Assembly: GCF_001667945.1 (NCBI RefSeq)
Contig: NZ_LZJK01000064.1
Location: forward strand, 1-49,674
Direction of reading: 5' to 3'
Origin: Mycolicibacter sinensis
GTDB lineage: Bacteria > Actinomycetota > Actinomycetes > Mycobacteriales > Mycobacteriaceae
DNA length: 49,674 bases
Position numbers and translations under genes: made by a program. The notes under the pieces are model-generated. The model searched no databases. It was not told the origin of the DNA and saw only the letters and a program-made list of their open reading frames with translations. Each line of letters starts with the position of its first letter. Positions within the stretch are counted from its first letter, which is position 1. Positions 26,361-36,931 of the stretch are shown here, piece after piece.

Positions 26361-27263
26361 ATGCCCGCCGATCACCCCGTGACGATCGTCACCGTGGGTG
26401 GCGGGCCGGCGGAGCCGAACGTCCCCCTGGTCCATGCCGACGACCTGGGCCTGCTGCGCGGTGACGGGGTGTTCGAAACCCTGTTGGTGCGCGACGGCGG
26501 AGCGTGTTTGCTAGCGGCGCACCTGCAGCGGCTGGCCCGCTCGGCGGAGTTGATGGATCTGCCCGCCCCGGATCTGGACCAGTGGCGGCGCGCCGTCGAT
26601 ACGGCGGTGCGTCAGTGGCCGGCGGCCGGCGAAGGTGCGCTGCGGATGATCTACAGCCGGGGCCGGGAAAGCGGTTCCCAAACCGACCCGCAGCCAACGG
26701 CATACGTGATGATCACGCCGTTGCCGGTGCGCATCGCCGAGGCCCGCCGGCACGGCGTGGCCGCGCTGAGCCTGGACCGCGGCATACCGGCGCAGGGACC
26801 GGCGATGCCGTGGCTGCTGGCCGGCGCCAAAACCCTGTCCTACGCGGTCAACATGGCGGCATTGCGTCACGCCGCCAAGCACGGCGCGGACGACGTGATC
26901 TTCCTCAGCTCCGACGGCTACGTCTTGGAGGGCCCGCGCTCCACCGTCGTCCTGGTCGAACCGGGGCGCATGGTCACGCCGCCGTCGTCGCAGCCGATCC
27001 TGCGTGGCACCACCGCCGAGGCGCTGTTTCAAACCGCTCGCGGCGCAGGTTACCGGTGCGAGTACACGCCGTTGCGGGACACCGATCTTGCTGCGGCGCA
27101 GGATATCTGGCTGATCTCCAGCATCACCTTGGCGGCGCGGGTACACACCCTGGACGGCCGGGTACTGCACCCGCGGGTGCCCGACGCCGAGGTCACCGCC
27201 CTGGTGGATGCCGCCATAGTCGACGCGGGGCCGTCAGCCGACGAAGCGGGCCAGCCGGGCTGA
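26361..27263 (+). CDS. Class IV PLP enzyme, aminodeoxychorismate lyase-like (PabC)
   Basis: 300 residues. PLP-binding Lys in [32 protein letters not shown] at the N-terminus, [10 protein letters not shown] and [10 protein letters not shown] later, all typical of branched-chain aminotransferase/PabC fold type IV. PabC makes 4-aminobenzoate from aminodeoxychorismate for folate; D-amino acid or branched-chain aminotransferase activity cannot be excluded. Gene order (Rv0812) supports the PabC reading. Its 3' end overlaps the convergent nitrobindin-like gene by 30 bases. Confidence 0.88.
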   Translation: MPADHPVTIVTVGGGPAEPNVPLVHADDLGLLRGDGVFETLLVRDGGACLLAAHLQRLARSAELMDLPAPDLDQWRRAVDTAVRQWPAAGEGALRMIYSRGRESGSQTDPQPTAYVMITPLPVRIAEARRHGVAALSLDRGIPAQGPAMPWLLAGAKTLSYAVNMAALRHAAKHGADDVIFLSSDGYVLEGPRSTVVLVEPGRMVTPPSSQPILRGTTAEALFQTARGAGYRCEYTPLRDTDLAAAQDIWLISSITLAARVHTLDGRVLHPRVPDAEVTALVDAAIVDAGPSADEAGQPG

Positions 27264-27920
27264 CAGGTGCGGCACCAGTTGGCCGTCGGCGTCCACCCGC
27301 TCTTCGACGTAGGCCAGGTCGCCGTCCTCGACGATCCCGTAGAGCCGCTTGGCGCCGCCGATCAGCGCCCCGGACTTGCTGCGCGCCAGGGCGTCGGTGA
27401 CCAACTCCCACGACGCCGGGCCGTGTGGCCGCCCGTAGAACAGCTCCACGTAGCCGCTCGCATGCGCCAGCAGCAGCTCGATGGCCTGCGTCTCGTCTGG
27501 ATCCTCAGGGTCGTCGATGAACCGCCAGAAGCCGGTCTCGCGCAGCGCCGGACCGGTGACTTCGGCGGCCTCCTCGAGCGGCCAGGAGCGCGCTTCCCAG
27601 TTCAGGTAGTCGCCGCCGTCGTGGGACACCACGATCTGCTGGCCGAACCGGTAGTCGCCGTGCGCGCCGTGGCCCACACCTTCCCCGCGCCACACGCCGA
27701 CCAGCGGCAGCAGCGCCAACAGGTCGTCGTGCAGGTTCGGGCCTTCACGCAGGTTGGCGGTGTCGCGGATCGGCAGGTCCGCAGAGACCGGGAAGACCGG
27801 GATGTTGCGCGCCGCGGTCTGTTTGGCCCGTTCCGCGGCGGCAGCTACCGCGCGGTCACCGGATCCCGGGATGACCGGACGGTCACCGCCGCCCGGCGCG
27901 CCACCGTCGGGGGCACTCAC
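27234..27920 (-). CDS. Nitrobindin/FABP-like beta-barrel protein (Rv0813c type)
   Basis: 228 residues from GTG 27920. The motif GVWRGEG starts a 10-stranded barrel (about 72-228), with FYGRPHG and a C-terminal VPHLSARL; the latter His is a candidate heme ligand, as in nitrobindins. The first ~50 residues are Gly/Ala-rich and flexible. Nitrobindins bind ferric heme and isomerise peroxynitrite; the mycobacterial homologue was first described as fatty-acid-binding-protein-like. The start codon overlaps the stop of a 32-codon membrane ORF (GTGA), indicating coupling. Confidence 0.88.
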   Translation of the reverse strand: MSAPDGGAPGGGDRPVIPGSGDRAVAAAAERAKQTAARNIPVFPVSADLPIRDTANLREGPNLHDDLLALLPLVGVWRGEGVGHGAHGDYRFGQQIVVSHDGGDYLNWEARSWPLEEAAEVTGPALRETGFWRFIDDPEDPDETQAIELLLAHASGYVELFYGRPHGPASWELVTDALARSKSGALIGGAKRLYGIVEDGDLAYVEERVDADGQLVPHLSARLARFVG

Positions 27921-28015
27921 ATCTCGTCGGTGATCAGCCGATACAGCGTGTACAGCGCGAACCAGGTGATCAGGCCCGTAGCCGCCACCAGCATCAACTC
28001 GAAGAACAGCACCAC
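27917..28015 (-). CDS. 32-residue single-span membrane peptide
   Basis: A small ORF starting GTG-GTG at 28015, encoding a hydrophobic helix ([19 protein letters not shown], then [13 protein letters not shown]). It fills the gap between the DUF1416 gene and the nitrobindin-like gene, and its TGA overlaps the GTG of the latter. The overlap, the lack of an alternative coding reading and the coherent transmembrane composition support a real gene. Function unknown. It could also serve only to couple translation. Confidence 0.55.
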   Translation of the reverse strand: MVLFFELMLVAATGLITWFALYTLYRLITDEM

Positions 28016-28037
28016 GGGGGCAGTCTATCGCGAACCG

Positions 28038-28340
28038 TCAGGCGACTTTGATGTCGACCTCGTGGATGCCTGCCCCGGACGGCGTGACCACCGCATCGCC
28101 GTTGCCGGCCGACGACAGCGCCCGCACCGTCCACGATCCGGGGGCGGCGAAGAACCGGAAGTCACCGGTGGCCGAGGCGACGACCTCCGCGGTGAACTCG
28201 TCGGAGGAGTCGAGCAGCCGCACGAACGCGCCGCCGACGGTCTGACCGGAGCTGTCCACCACGCGGCCGGTGATCACCGTCTCCTTCTCCAGGTCGACGT
28301 TGGCCGGCAAGGCGAGTCCTTGTTTCGGTCCAGAGCACAT
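28038..28340 (-). CDS. sseC2: DUF1416 protein (SseC type) of the thiosulfate sulfurtransferase operon
   Basis: 100 residues, the exact usual length, starting MCSGPKQGL and containing VDLEKETVITGRVVDSSGQTV and a beta-sandwich (carboxypeptidase regulatory-like) core. SseC proteins follow CysA-type rhodaneses in mycobacteria; their role in sulfur transfer is not established. The second residue is Cys, which might be reactive. It starts one base after the rhodanese stop. The longer in-frame reading upstream is a shadow of the rhodanese gene. Confidence 0.92.
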   Translation of the reverse strand: MCSGPKQGLALPANVDLEKETVITGRVVDSSGQTVGGAFVRLLDSSDEFTAEVVASATGDFRFFAAPGSWTVRALSSAGNGDAVVTPSGAGIHEVDIKVA

Positions 28341-28341
28341 A

Positions 28342-29175
28342 TCAGCTTCCCAATTCGATCGGGGCGCCCACCAGGGAGCCGTATTCCATCCAACTGCCGT
28401 CGTAGTTCTTGACGTTGCGGTGTCCGAGCAGCTCGCGCAGCACGAACCAGGTGTGCGACGAACGCTCACCGATCCGGCAGTACGCGATGGTCTCCTTCTC
28501 GCCGTCCAGGCCGGCGTCGGCGTACAGCTTGGCCAGCTCCTCGTCGGATTTGAAGGTGCCGTCCTCGTTGGCGGCGCGGCTCCACGGCACGTTGATTGCG
28601 CTGGGGATGTGGCCGCGCTGCTGGCTCTGCTCCTGGGGCAGGTGCGCCGGCGCCAGGATCTTGCCGGAGAACTCCTCCGGGGAGCGCACATCGACGAGGT
28701 TCTTGGTGTTGATCGCCGCGATCACCTCGTCGCGCCGGGCCCGCAGCGACTCGTCCAACGGCTTGGCCGTGTATGACGTCGCCGGCCGGGTGACCTTCTC
28801 GCTGGACAGGGGGCGCCCGTCGAGTTCCCACTTCTTGCGCCCTCCGTCGAGCAGCTTTACGTTCTCGTGCCCGTAGAGCTTGAAGTACCAGTAGGCGAAC
28901 GCGGCGAACCAGTTGTTGTTGCCGCCGTAGAGGACCACGGTGTCGTCGACTGAGATACCGCGCTCGGAGAGCAATTTGGAGAACGCGGCGGCGTCGATGA
29001 CGTCGCGCCGGACCGGGTCCTGCAGATCCTTGCGCCAGTCCAGCCGGATCGCGCCGGGGATGTGGTTGGTGTCGTAGACGCTGGTGTCCTCATCGACTTC
29101 GACGAAGACGGTGTCGGGTGCGTCGAGATTGCGCTCGGCCCAGTCGGTGGAGACCAGGACGTCGGAGCGGGCCAT
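28342..29175 (-). CDS. cysA2: Thiosulfate sulfurtransferase (rhodanese, CysA2/CysA3 type)
   Basis: 277 residues with two rhodanese domains. The first, inactive domain has YDTNHIPGAIRLDW and LYGGNNNWFA; the second carries the active-site loop AYCRIGERSSHTWF, with the persulfide-forming Cys at about 232. Rhodaneses move sulfane sulfur from thiosulfate to an acceptor. The operon order is polycysteine leader, DUF4395, this gene, DUF1416, matching Rv0815c. Expression is expected to follow cysteine supply through the leader ORF. Confidence 0.95.
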   Translation of the reverse strand: MARSDVLVSTDWAERNLDAPDTVFVEVDEDTSVYDTNHIPGAIRLDWRKDLQDPVRRDVIDAAAFSKLLSERGISVDDTVVLYGGNNNWFAAFAYWYFKLYGHENVKLLDGGRKKWELDGRPLSSEKVTRPATSYTAKPLDESLRARRDEVIAAINTKNLVDVRSPEEFSGKILAPAHLPQEQSQQRGHIPSAINVPWSRAANEDGTFKSDEELAKLYADAGLDGEKETIAYCRIGERSSHTWFVLRELLGHRNVKNYDGSWMEYGSLVGAPIELGS

Positions 29176-29193
29176 GGATGGAATCCTTTCCGA

Positions 29194-29682
29194 TTACTTC
29201 GAGGCGAACGACTTCGTAGCGAGCTCAGCCGCGGGTGCCGGGCGTAGCCGCACGACGAGCGGGTAGAGCTGACAGCCCAGGCAGATGCCGAAGGCGGCAT
29301 TCAGGAAGGCCGCCGCCAGCGCGGCGGCCGTCGCGGCCAGCCCCACCGCCGGGGCGGCGGCGAAACCGGCGATTCCGATCACCGCGAACACCAGGCCGAC
29401 GAGCTGGGCGAAGCGCAGCGGCGCCACCGGCTCGCGCGCGCTCACCGGACCGAGTCGCGGCGCCAGCAGGCGCGCGTAGAGCATTCCGTAGGGGTGGCGG
29501 CGGGGGCCCAACGCCGCGCCGACCGCGAACACCACGGCCTGGCCCGTCAGCACGACGGTGGCGGCGCCCGGGCTGAGCTCGGACATGAGCAGGACGGCCA
29601 CCAGAACCGCGGTGGTAACCCAGGCAGCGAAGCGGGGGCCCCGGACGTCTACCGGCGCGGTGCTGGTGTCGGGGTTCGACAT
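29194..29682 (-). CDS. DUF4395 membrane protein of the sulfur operon
   Basis: 162 residues from ATG 29682 (29727 is an unlikely earlier start). Four hydrophobic segments (about 18-36, 40-58, 88-105, 110-130) end with ICLGCQLYPL, a CxxC pair characteristic of DUF4395. Family members sit next to rhodanese and thioredoxin genes and are presumed to take part in sulfur or thiol redox chemistry at the membrane. 18 bases separate it from the rhodanese gene. The polycysteine ORF lies about 97 bases upstream. Confidence 0.87.
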   Translation of the reverse strand: MSNPDTSTAPVDVRGPRFAAWVTTAVLVAVLLMSELSPGAATVVLTGQAVVFAVGAALGPRRHPYGMLYARLLAPRLGPVSAREPVAPLRFAQLVGLVFAVIGIAGFAAAPAVGLAATAAALAAAFLNAAFGICLGCQLYPLVVRLRPAPAAELATKSFASK

Positions 29683-29778
29683 CGTTGCTGCTCCCTGGCT
29701 GTCATGGAAATCGGCTGGTGGAGACATGCCACGGATTCCGTCCGGGCGACTCCTCGAGCGACGCGAAAACGCGGCGAC

Positions 29779-29868
29779 TCAGCGACAGCGACAACAGCAG
29801 CAGCCCGCGGTGCGGCACAGGTCGACTGTGCGGCGCTTGGTGAGCACAAGCTCAAGGCGGGCGAACAC
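29779..29868 (-). CDS. Polycysteine leader ORF, cysteine-responsive attenuator (29 codons)
   Basis: On the minus strand GTG 29868 opens a 29-residue ORF ending AGCCCCRCR: six cysteines, four in a row, just before TGA. GTG 29847 would give 22 residues. Leaderless polycysteine ORFs that control sulfur operons by cysteine-dependent ribosome stalling are documented in mycobacteria, including one upstream of this same operon in M. smegmatis (Ms5788A). A TACGCT -10 box at 29881-29876 is seven bases before GTG 29868, as needed for a leaderless transcript. When Cys-tRNA is scarce, stalling at the Cys run should increase expression of DUF4395-rhodanese-DUF1416. Confidence 0.85.
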   Translation of the reverse strand: MFARLELVLTKRRTVDLCRTAGCCCCRCR

Positions 29869-29875
29869 GCCGTAC

Positions 29876-29881
29876 AGCGTA
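29876..29881 (-). promoter_or_regulatory. -10 box of the sulfur operon promoter
   Basis: TACGCT on the minus strand fits TANNNT and is seven bases upstream of GTG 29868, placing the transcription start at the start codon of the polycysteine ORF. No convincing -35 box is seen. Confidence 0.5.
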
Positions 29882-29897
29882 CCCAATGCGGAGGTGT

Positions 29898-30302
29898 TCA
29901 AGCCAATAGCGGCGCCAGCGCCGACCGCAGGGCAGCGGCCGTGGGGACCCCGGAAGCCCGATAGCGCTGCCGGCCGTCGGCATCGAAGATCAGCGTGGTG
30001 GGCAGCGACAGCACCGAAAACCTCCGCGCAGCACCCGGATCGGCGTCGATGTCGATCTCGCGGTGCGCGACGCCGCCGAGCTCGCCGCAGACCTGCTCGA
30101 CGACCCGGCGCACCCCGGCGCACGGTCCACACCATGGCGCAGAGAAGTGCACCACGGTCGGCCCGCCACGGGCCAGGCCCAGATCGGCGGTGTCGGGTCC
30201 GGCGCCGTCGGGCGTCTCCCGCAGCACCCCGGCCCGGCGGTTGAGCCACCACCCGACCGCGCCCGCGAGCGTCAGGCCGGCGACGATCGCGATCACGCTC
30301 AT
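29898..30302 (-). CDS. thiX: Membrane-anchored thioredoxin-like protein (ThiX type)
   Basis: 134 residues from ATG 30302. One N-terminal membrane segment (about 3-20) is followed by a thioredoxin domain with active site APWCGPC and cis-Pro region SLPTTLIF. It could act as a thiol-disulfide exchanger on the outside or inside face of the membrane. Its ATG overlaps the LmeA stop (ATGA). Equivalent to Rv0816c. The gene precedes the sulfur operon in the same direction but that operon has its own promoter. Confidence 0.9.
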   Translation of the reverse strand: MSVIAIVAGLTLAGAVGWWLNRRAGVLRETPDGAGPDTADLGLARGGPTVVHFSAPWCGPCAGVRRVVEQVCGELGGVAHREIDIDADPGAARRFSVLSLPTTLIFDADGRQRYRASGVPTAAALRSALAPLLA

Positions 30303-31090
30303 GGCTGGCGGAATTCGGGCAGGGTGATGGTCATATCCCCGGCGATGCCCTCGATGATCACGTCGGAGCCGCGCGCCCCCTGGCTGGTGGGGACCAGGCC
30401 GAACGGGAGCCGTTGTTGGGGCAGGCTGCCGCCGAAGGCCGCCAGCACCGCCGCCCGCTGCTCGTCGGGAACGTGCTGGTTGGCGGTGTCCGGCCCGGTG
30501 AGCACCCCGGTGGGAGTGATCACCAGCGTGCTGTGGTCGGCGCCGGCGATCGACAGGTCCACCGCGACGCTGACCCGCTTGCCGTAGCCGGCCGGTGTGC
30601 CGGTGAACACCAGGCCGTGACTGCTGGAGATCCCCGACTCGGTGGTGCCGCCGGTGGCGTCGTTGGTCTCGCTCGGTGGTGCCTCCACCATCAGATCGCG
30701 AATGCCCAAGTAGCGGCCCAGATACACCGAGCCGATGATGATCCGGCTCTCCAGTTTGGCGACCGGGATCTTGGCACCGGGGCGGAACCGCCAGGACGCC
30801 TCGCTCAGGTCGACCGAATGCATGGTGGCCTCCAGCATCGCCTTGCCGATCATCGGCTGCTCGACAGCCGGGGCCTTGATCTCCACTTCGTCGTAGTGAT
30901 CGCGGCGTGCCTGCGGGAGGAACGGGAACCCCAGGATCGCCACGAAGGGGTCCGAACCGAGGTCGGTGGCTCGCCGAACCGCCCGGGACAGTTGGTATTC
31001 GGCGTAGACGCTGGTGCCGAAATCGACCCCGGCTGCTGCGACGATCAGAGCCGCGATCACGGCCGATATCCCGATAAGCACCCTGCGCAC
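30299..31090 (-). CDS. lmeA: LmeA, lipomannan elongation factor (DUF2993)
   Basis: 263 residues with an N-terminal signal or anchor (about 4-22) and a DUF2993 domain in two halves ([35 protein letters not shown]). Mycobacterial LmeA is a cell-envelope phospholipid-binding protein needed for mannan elongation in lipomannan/lipoarabinomannan. The neighbourhood (GlnR-type regulator divergent, thioredoxin downstream) is the same as the characterised locus. 60 bases separate it from the divergent regulator. Confidence 0.9.
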   Translation of the reverse strand: MRRVLIGISAVIAALIVAAAGVDFGTSVYAEYQLSRAVRRATDLGSDPFVAILGFPFLPQARRDHYDEVEIKAPAVEQPMIGKAMLEATMHSVDLSEASWRFRPGAKIPVAKLESRIIIGSVYLGRYLGIRDLMVEAPPSETNDATGGTTESGISSSHGLVFTGTPAGYGKRVSVAVDLSIAGADHSTLVITPTGVLTGPDTANQHVPDEQRAAVLAAFGGSLPQQRLPFGLVPTSQGARGSDVIIEGIAGDMTITLPEFRQP

Positions 31091-31150
31091 CCGGCCATTC
31101 TGGCAGGTCGCACGCTATCGTTAGATCACCTGGGACGCTGGAGGGCCTCG

Positions 31151-32838
<1,688 letters not shown>

Positions 32839-32852
32839 CTGGCGGGCGATCT

Positions 32853-32870
32853 ATTCACCACGCGTTCACC
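32853..32870 (+). promoter_or_regulatory. PHO box upstream of pstS
   Basis: Two TTCACC half-sites (32854-32859 and 32865-32870) spaced 11 bases start-to-start form the direct repeat expected for PhoB/RegX3-type regulators, about 80 bases before pstS. This predicts induction of pstSCAB by SenX3-RegX3 under phosphate limitation. Confidence 0.6.
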
Positions 32871-32951
32871 TGCCGGGTGGATGCCATCCATAAGTGCCGC
32901 ATACGTTCCGGGGGGATTCGTACCGGAACGAGCGTGGGAAAGCGAGAAACG

Positions 32952-34058
32952 ATGAAGCCCAAAACGGCGGGCCTTGCACTGTTGGCGGCGACCTTGGGTC
33001 TGGCGCTGAGCGGCTGCGGCAGCGACGACAACACCGGCGGCTCGGCCGGCGCCGCCGGTTCGGGGTCGGCCGCGTGCGCCGGGAAGAACACCCTGACCGC
33101 CGAGGGGTCCACGGCGCAGCAGAACGCGATCGCGGTGTTCAACCAGGTCTGGGGCCAGGAGTGCGCGGGCAAGAACCTGTCCTACAACCCGACCGGATCG
33201 GGCGCGGGCCGCGAACAGTTCATCGCCGGGCACGTCGATTTCGCCGGATCCGATTCCCCGCTGAGTGAGGCCCAGGTCGCCCAGGCGGCCGCCCGCTGCG
33301 GCGGCGGCAACCCGGCGTGGCACCTGCCGCTGGTCTTCGGCCCGGTCAGCATGGCCTACCACCTCGACGGGGTCGAGCATCTGGTGCTCAACGGCGATGT
33401 GTTGGCGCGGATCTTCAGCGGAGCGATCACCAGCTGGAACGACCCCGCGCTGGTCGCCCTGAACCCCGGTGTGGAGCTGCCGGCCACCGCCATCACGCCG
33501 ATCTACCGATCGGACTCCTCGGGCACCACCGACAACTTCCAGAAGTACCTCAGTGCCGCCGCGCCGCAGAGCTGGACCAAGGGCGAGGGCAGTGAGTTCC
33601 AGGGCGGTGTCGGAGAAGGCGCGCAGAAGTCGGCCGGGGTGGTGCAGGCGGTCCAGAGCACGCCCGGTGCCATCGGCTACGTCGAGAAGGGCTTCGCCGA
33701 CCAGGCCAATCTCCGGTCGGCGATGATCGATTCGGGCGCCGGAGTGGTCGCCGCCACCGACGAGGCGGCCGGGGTGGCCATTCAGTCGGCCGGGTTCGTC
33801 TCCGAGGACAGCAACGACATGCGCCTGGACCTGAAGTCGCTCTACGGCACCAGGCAACCGGCCGCCTACCCGCTAGTCTTGGTGACCTATGAGATCGTCT
33901 GCTCCAAGGGCTACGACCCGGACACGTCGGCGGCCGTGAAGTCCTTCCTGAAGTCGGCGTCGACCGGCGGTCAGGACGGCTTGTCCGGTGCGGGATACGT
34001 CCGGCTCCCCGACCAGTTCCAGCGGCGCCTGAGCGCTGCGATCGACGCGATTCAGTAG
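32952..34058 (+). CDS. pstS: Phosphate-binding lipoprotein PstS
   Basis: 368 residues from ATG 32952. A lipoprotein signal ends in the lipobox LALSGC. The mature protein has the phosphate-binding loops AEGSTAQQNA, GSGAGREQF, DFAGSDSPLS and YRSDSSGTTDNF. It captures phosphate outside the membrane and delivers it to PstCA. First gene of pstSCAB, just after mshD, and preceded by a PHO box. Confidence 0.95.
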   Translation: MKPKTAGLALLAATLGLALSGCGSDDNTGGSAGAAGSGSAACAGKNTLTAEGSTAQQNAIAVFNQVWGQECAGKNLSYNPTGSGAGREQFIAGHVDFAGSDSPLSEAQVAQAAARCGGGNPAWHLPLVFGPVSMAYHLDGVEHLVLNGDVLARIFSGAITSWNDPALVALNPGVELPATAITPIYRSDSSGTTDNFQKYLSAAAPQSWTKGEGSEFQGGVGEGAQKSAGVVQAVQSTPGAIGYVEKGFADQANLRSAMIDSGAGVVAATDEAAGVAIQSAGFVSEDSNDMRLDLKSLYGTRQPAAYPLVLVTYEIVCSKGYDPDTSAAVKSFLKSASTGGQDGLSGAGYVRLPDQFQRRLSAAIDAIQ

Positions 34059-34082
34059 CCGCTGTGCCGCACGCGATGGGAG

Positions 34083-35108
34083 GTGTCTAGCGTCGCCGAG
34101 TCGTTTGGTACCACGTCGTCGGAGTCGTCGAAGTCATCCGGCTTAGCCGGGCCACTGGTCAGGCCGGCGGTGACGCGTTCCACCGGAAGCCGCCTGCCCG
34201 ACCGGCTGTTCCGCCTGGTGGCGGAGGGCTCCGGTGTGCTGATCATCGTCTTGATCACCGCTGTCGGCGGCTTCCTGCTGCTGCGGGCGATTCCGGCGTT
34301 GCGGCGTAACCAGGAGAATTTCTTCACCTTCGCCGGCAGCTGGGTGACCACCGACACCTCCGCCATGCATTTCGGCATTGCCGAGATGCTGCGGGTGACG
34401 GTGTTCGTCTCGGTGTTCGCGCTGCTGCTGGCCATGCCGGTGGCCCTCGGGGTCGCGATCTATCTCGCCGAATACGCCCCTCGACGGCTCGTCGGGCCGC
34501 TCGCGTACATGGTCGAACTTCTTGCCGCCGTGCCGTCGATCATCTATGGGGCATGGGGGTTATATGTGCTGGCGCCGCAGTTGCGTGGCACCGCGCAATG
34601 GCTCAACGAGCACCTCGGCGGGTTCTTCCTGTTCGCGACGGGCAACGCATCGGTGGCTGGCGGCGGCACCATCTTCACCGGCGGGATCGTGCTGGCGGTG
34701 ATGATCCTGCCGATCATCACCGCGGTCACGCGCGAGGTGCTGGCCCAGACGCCCCGCGGCCAGATCGAGGCGGCGCTGGCGCTGGGAGCGACGCGGTGGG
34801 AAGTGGTCAAGACAGTGGTGTTGCCGTTCGGGCGGTCCGGATACATCAGCGCCGCGATGCTTGGCCTGGGACGTGCCCTCGGCGAGACGGTGGCGCTGCT
34901 GATCATCCTGCGGGCCACCCAGAAGGCGTTCAACTGGTCGTTGTTCGACGGCGGCTCCACGTTCGCCACCAAGATCGCCGCCACCGCATCGGAATTCAAC
35001 GACCAGTACAAGGCCGGCGCTTACATCGCGGCCGGGCTGGTGCTGTTCGTGCTGACGCTGGTGGTCAACGCGTTGGCGCGCGCGGCTATCACGAAGAAGG
35101 TGCACTGA
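34083..35108 (+). CDS. pstC: Phosphate ABC transporter permease PstC
   Basis: 341 residues; the GTG at 34083 is the earliest start and the exact start is uncertain, since the first ~35 residues are Ser/Thr-rich. Six membrane segments lie in about 50-330, with the EAA-type cytoplasmic loop (EAALALGATRWEVVKTVVLP) followed by GLGRALGETVA. Forms the membrane channel with PstA. The stop overlaps pstA (TGATG). Confidence 0.93.
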   Translation: MSSVAESFGTTSSESSKSSGLAGPLVRPAVTRSTGSRLPDRLFRLVAEGSGVLIIVLITAVGGFLLLRAIPALRRNQENFFTFAGSWVTTDTSAMHFGIAEMLRVTVFVSVFALLLAMPVALGVAIYLAEYAPRRLVGPLAYMVELLAAVPSIIYGAWGLYVLAPQLRGTAQWLNEHLGGFFLFATGNASVAGGGTIFTGGIVLAVMILPIITAVTREVLAQTPRGQIEAALALGATRWEVVKTVVLPFGRSGYISAAMLGLGRALGETVALLIILRATQKAFNWSLFDGGSTFATKIAATASEFNDQYKAGAYIAAGLVLFVLTLVVNALARAAITKKVH

Positions 35109-36022
35109 TGACCGCCCTGCTGGACCGGCCGGTCAAGGAGCGCACGTTCGCGGCGGTCAGCCTGCGGCGCCGGGTGGCCAACGCCGTCGCGACGGTGCTG
35201 GTCACCCTGGCGATGGCGGTGGCGCTGGTCCCGCTGGTGTGGGTGATGTATTCGGTGATCGAACACGGGTTCACCGCGATCAGCTCCAGCGCCTGGTGGA
35301 CGCACTCGCAGGCCGGCATGACGGCGTTCGTGGCGGGAGGCGGCGCCTACCACGCGATTGTCGGGACGCTGCTGCAGGGACTGGTGTGCGCGGCGCTGTC
35401 CATCCCGCTCGGCATCTTCGTCGCGATCTACCTGGTCGAATACGGTGCCGGGACCCGCCTCGGCAAGGTCGCGACCTTCATGGTCGACATCTTGACCGGG
35501 GTGCCCTCGATCGTGGCGGCGCTGTTCGTCTATGCCCTGTGGGTGGCCACCCTCGGTTTTCACCGCTCCGGCTTAGCGGTGTCGTTGTCGCTGGTGCTGC
35601 TGATGGTGCCGGTGATCGTGCGGGCGACCGAGGAGATGCTCCGGATCATTCCGATGGATCTGCGGGAGGCCAGCTACGCGCTGGGCGCGCCGAAGTGGAA
35701 GACCATCACCAGCATCGTGATCCCGACGGCGCTGTCCGGGATCATCACCGGGATCCTGCTGGCGCTGGCACGGGTGATGGGCGAGACGGCGCCGCTGCTG
35801 ATCTTGGTCGGCTATTCGCAGGCGATGAACTTCGACATGTTCCACGGTTTCATGGGGTCGTTGCCGGGCATGATGTACGACCAGACGTCGGCGGGCGCGG
35901 GCACCAGCGCCGTCCCCACCGACCGGCTCTGGGGTGCTGCCCTGACGCTCATCATCCTGATCGCGATCCTCAACATCGCGGCCAGGTTCGGAGCGCGCCT
36001 GTTGGCGCCCAAGAAGTTCTAG
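35108..36022 (+). CDS. pstA: Phosphate ABC transporter permease PstA
   Basis: 304 residues from ATG 35108. Six membrane segments and the EAA loop (REASYALGAPKWKTITSIV) followed by LARVMGETAPLL. VEYGAGTRLGK and LTGVPSIVAAL are typical PstA features. It overlaps pstC by one base; pstB starts 71 bases later with its own strong ribosome site. Confidence 0.94.
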   Translation: MTALLDRPVKERTFAAVSLRRRVANAVATVLVTLAMAVALVPLVWVMYSVIEHGFTAISSSAWWTHSQAGMTAFVAGGGAYHAIVGTLLQGLVCAALSIPLGIFVAIYLVEYGAGTRLGKVATFMVDILTGVPSIVAALFVYALWVATLGFHRSGLAVSLSLVLLMVPVIVRATEEMLRIIPMDLREASYALGAPKWKTITSIVIPTALSGIITGILLALARVMGETAPLLILVGYSQAMNFDMFHGFMGSLPGMMYDQTSAGAGTSAVPTDRLWGAALTLIILIAILNIAARFGARLLAPKKF

Positions 36023-36093
36023 TCTGTCGGCAATCCAGCGTGCGCGAAGCGGTGGGTGTGAAATTTCGATGAGGTTTAGAGGAGTGCTGCACG

Positions 36094-36870
36094 GTGGCTA
36101 AAAGGTTGGACCTAGCCGACCTGAACATCTATTACGGGTCGTTCCACGCCGTCGCCGACGTGACGCTCTCGGTCGCGCCGCGCAGTGTGACCGCGTTCAT
36201 CGGTCCGTCCGGATGCGGCAAGTCGACCGTGTTGCGCACCCTCAATCGGATGCACGAGATCACCCCGGGCGCCCGAATCGAGGGTTCGGTGCTGCTCGAC
36301 GGCGAGGACATCTACCGGCCCGAAATCGACCCGGTGGGCGTACGCAAGGCCGTCGGTATGGTGTTTCAGCGCCCGAATCCCTTCCCCACCATGTCGATTC
36401 GCGACAACGTGGTGGCCGGGCTCAAACTGCAGGGCATCCGCAACCGCCGCACCCTCGACGAGACCGCCGAATTCTCGCTGCGCGGCGCCAACCTGTGGAA
36501 CGAGGTCAAAGACCGGCTGGACAAGCCGGGCGGCGGCCTCTCCGGGGGGCAGCAGCAGCGCCTGTGCATCGCCCGCGCCATCGCGGTGCAACCCGACGTG
36601 CTGTTGATGGACGAACCGTGTTCGGCGCTGGATCCGATCTCGACGATGGCCATCGAAGAGCTGATCGCCCAGCTCAAGCAGCAGTACACCATCGTCATCG
36701 TCACCCACAACATGCAGCAGGCGGCCCGGGTGAGTGATCAGACGGCGTTCTTCAACCTGGCCGATGTCGGCAAACCGGGCCGGCTGATCGAGATCGACGG
36801 CACCGAGAAGATCTTCTCCAATCCGAGCCGCAAGGAAACCGAGGACTACATCTCCGGCCGCTTCGGCTAG
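36094..36870 (+). CDS. pstB: Phosphate ABC transporter ATPase PstB (PhoT)
   Basis: 258 residues, GTG start after AGAGGAG. Walker A GPSGCGKS (about 37-44), Q-loop in VFQRPNPFP, signature LSGGQQQR, Walker B VLLMDEP and switch His in VTHNM. It powers phosphate import by PstSCA. Convergent with phoY, with a stem-loop between the genes. Known as PhoT at this locus in M. tuberculosis. Confidence 0.96.
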   Translation: MAKRLDLADLNIYYGSFHAVADVTLSVAPRSVTAFIGPSGCGKSTVLRTLNRMHEITPGARIEGSVLLDGEDIYRPEIDPVGVRKAVGMVFQRPNPFPTMSIRDNVVAGLKLQGIRNRRTLDETAEFSLRGANLWNEVKDRLDKPGGGLSGGQQQRLCIARAIAVQPDVLLMDEPCSALDPISTMAIEELIAQLKQQYTIVIVTHNMQQAARVSDQTAFFNLADVGKPGRLIEIDGTEKIFSNPSRKETEDYISGRFG

Positions 36871-36903
36871 CGGGCAGCGCGAGGCCGGCGGAGTCGATTG
36901 AAG

Positions 36904-36928
36904 CGGCTCGCCGCCATTGGGTGAGCCG
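36904..36928. terminator. Stem-loop between convergent pstB and phoY
   Basis: CGGCTCGCC (36904-36912) pairs with GGTGAGCCG (36920-36928), giving a 9-bp stem with one G-U pair and a 7-base loop. There is no T-run, as is usual in high-GC actinobacteria. Its position between two stops suggests a bidirectional terminator. Confidence 0.5.
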
Positions 36929-36931
36929 GTG

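Noticed and set aside
29649..29855. 68-codon minus-strand ORF overlapping the polycysteine ORF
   Set aside because: Out of frame with the polycysteine ORF, which has a better promoter position and matches a documented regulator; no family recognised for the longer frame.
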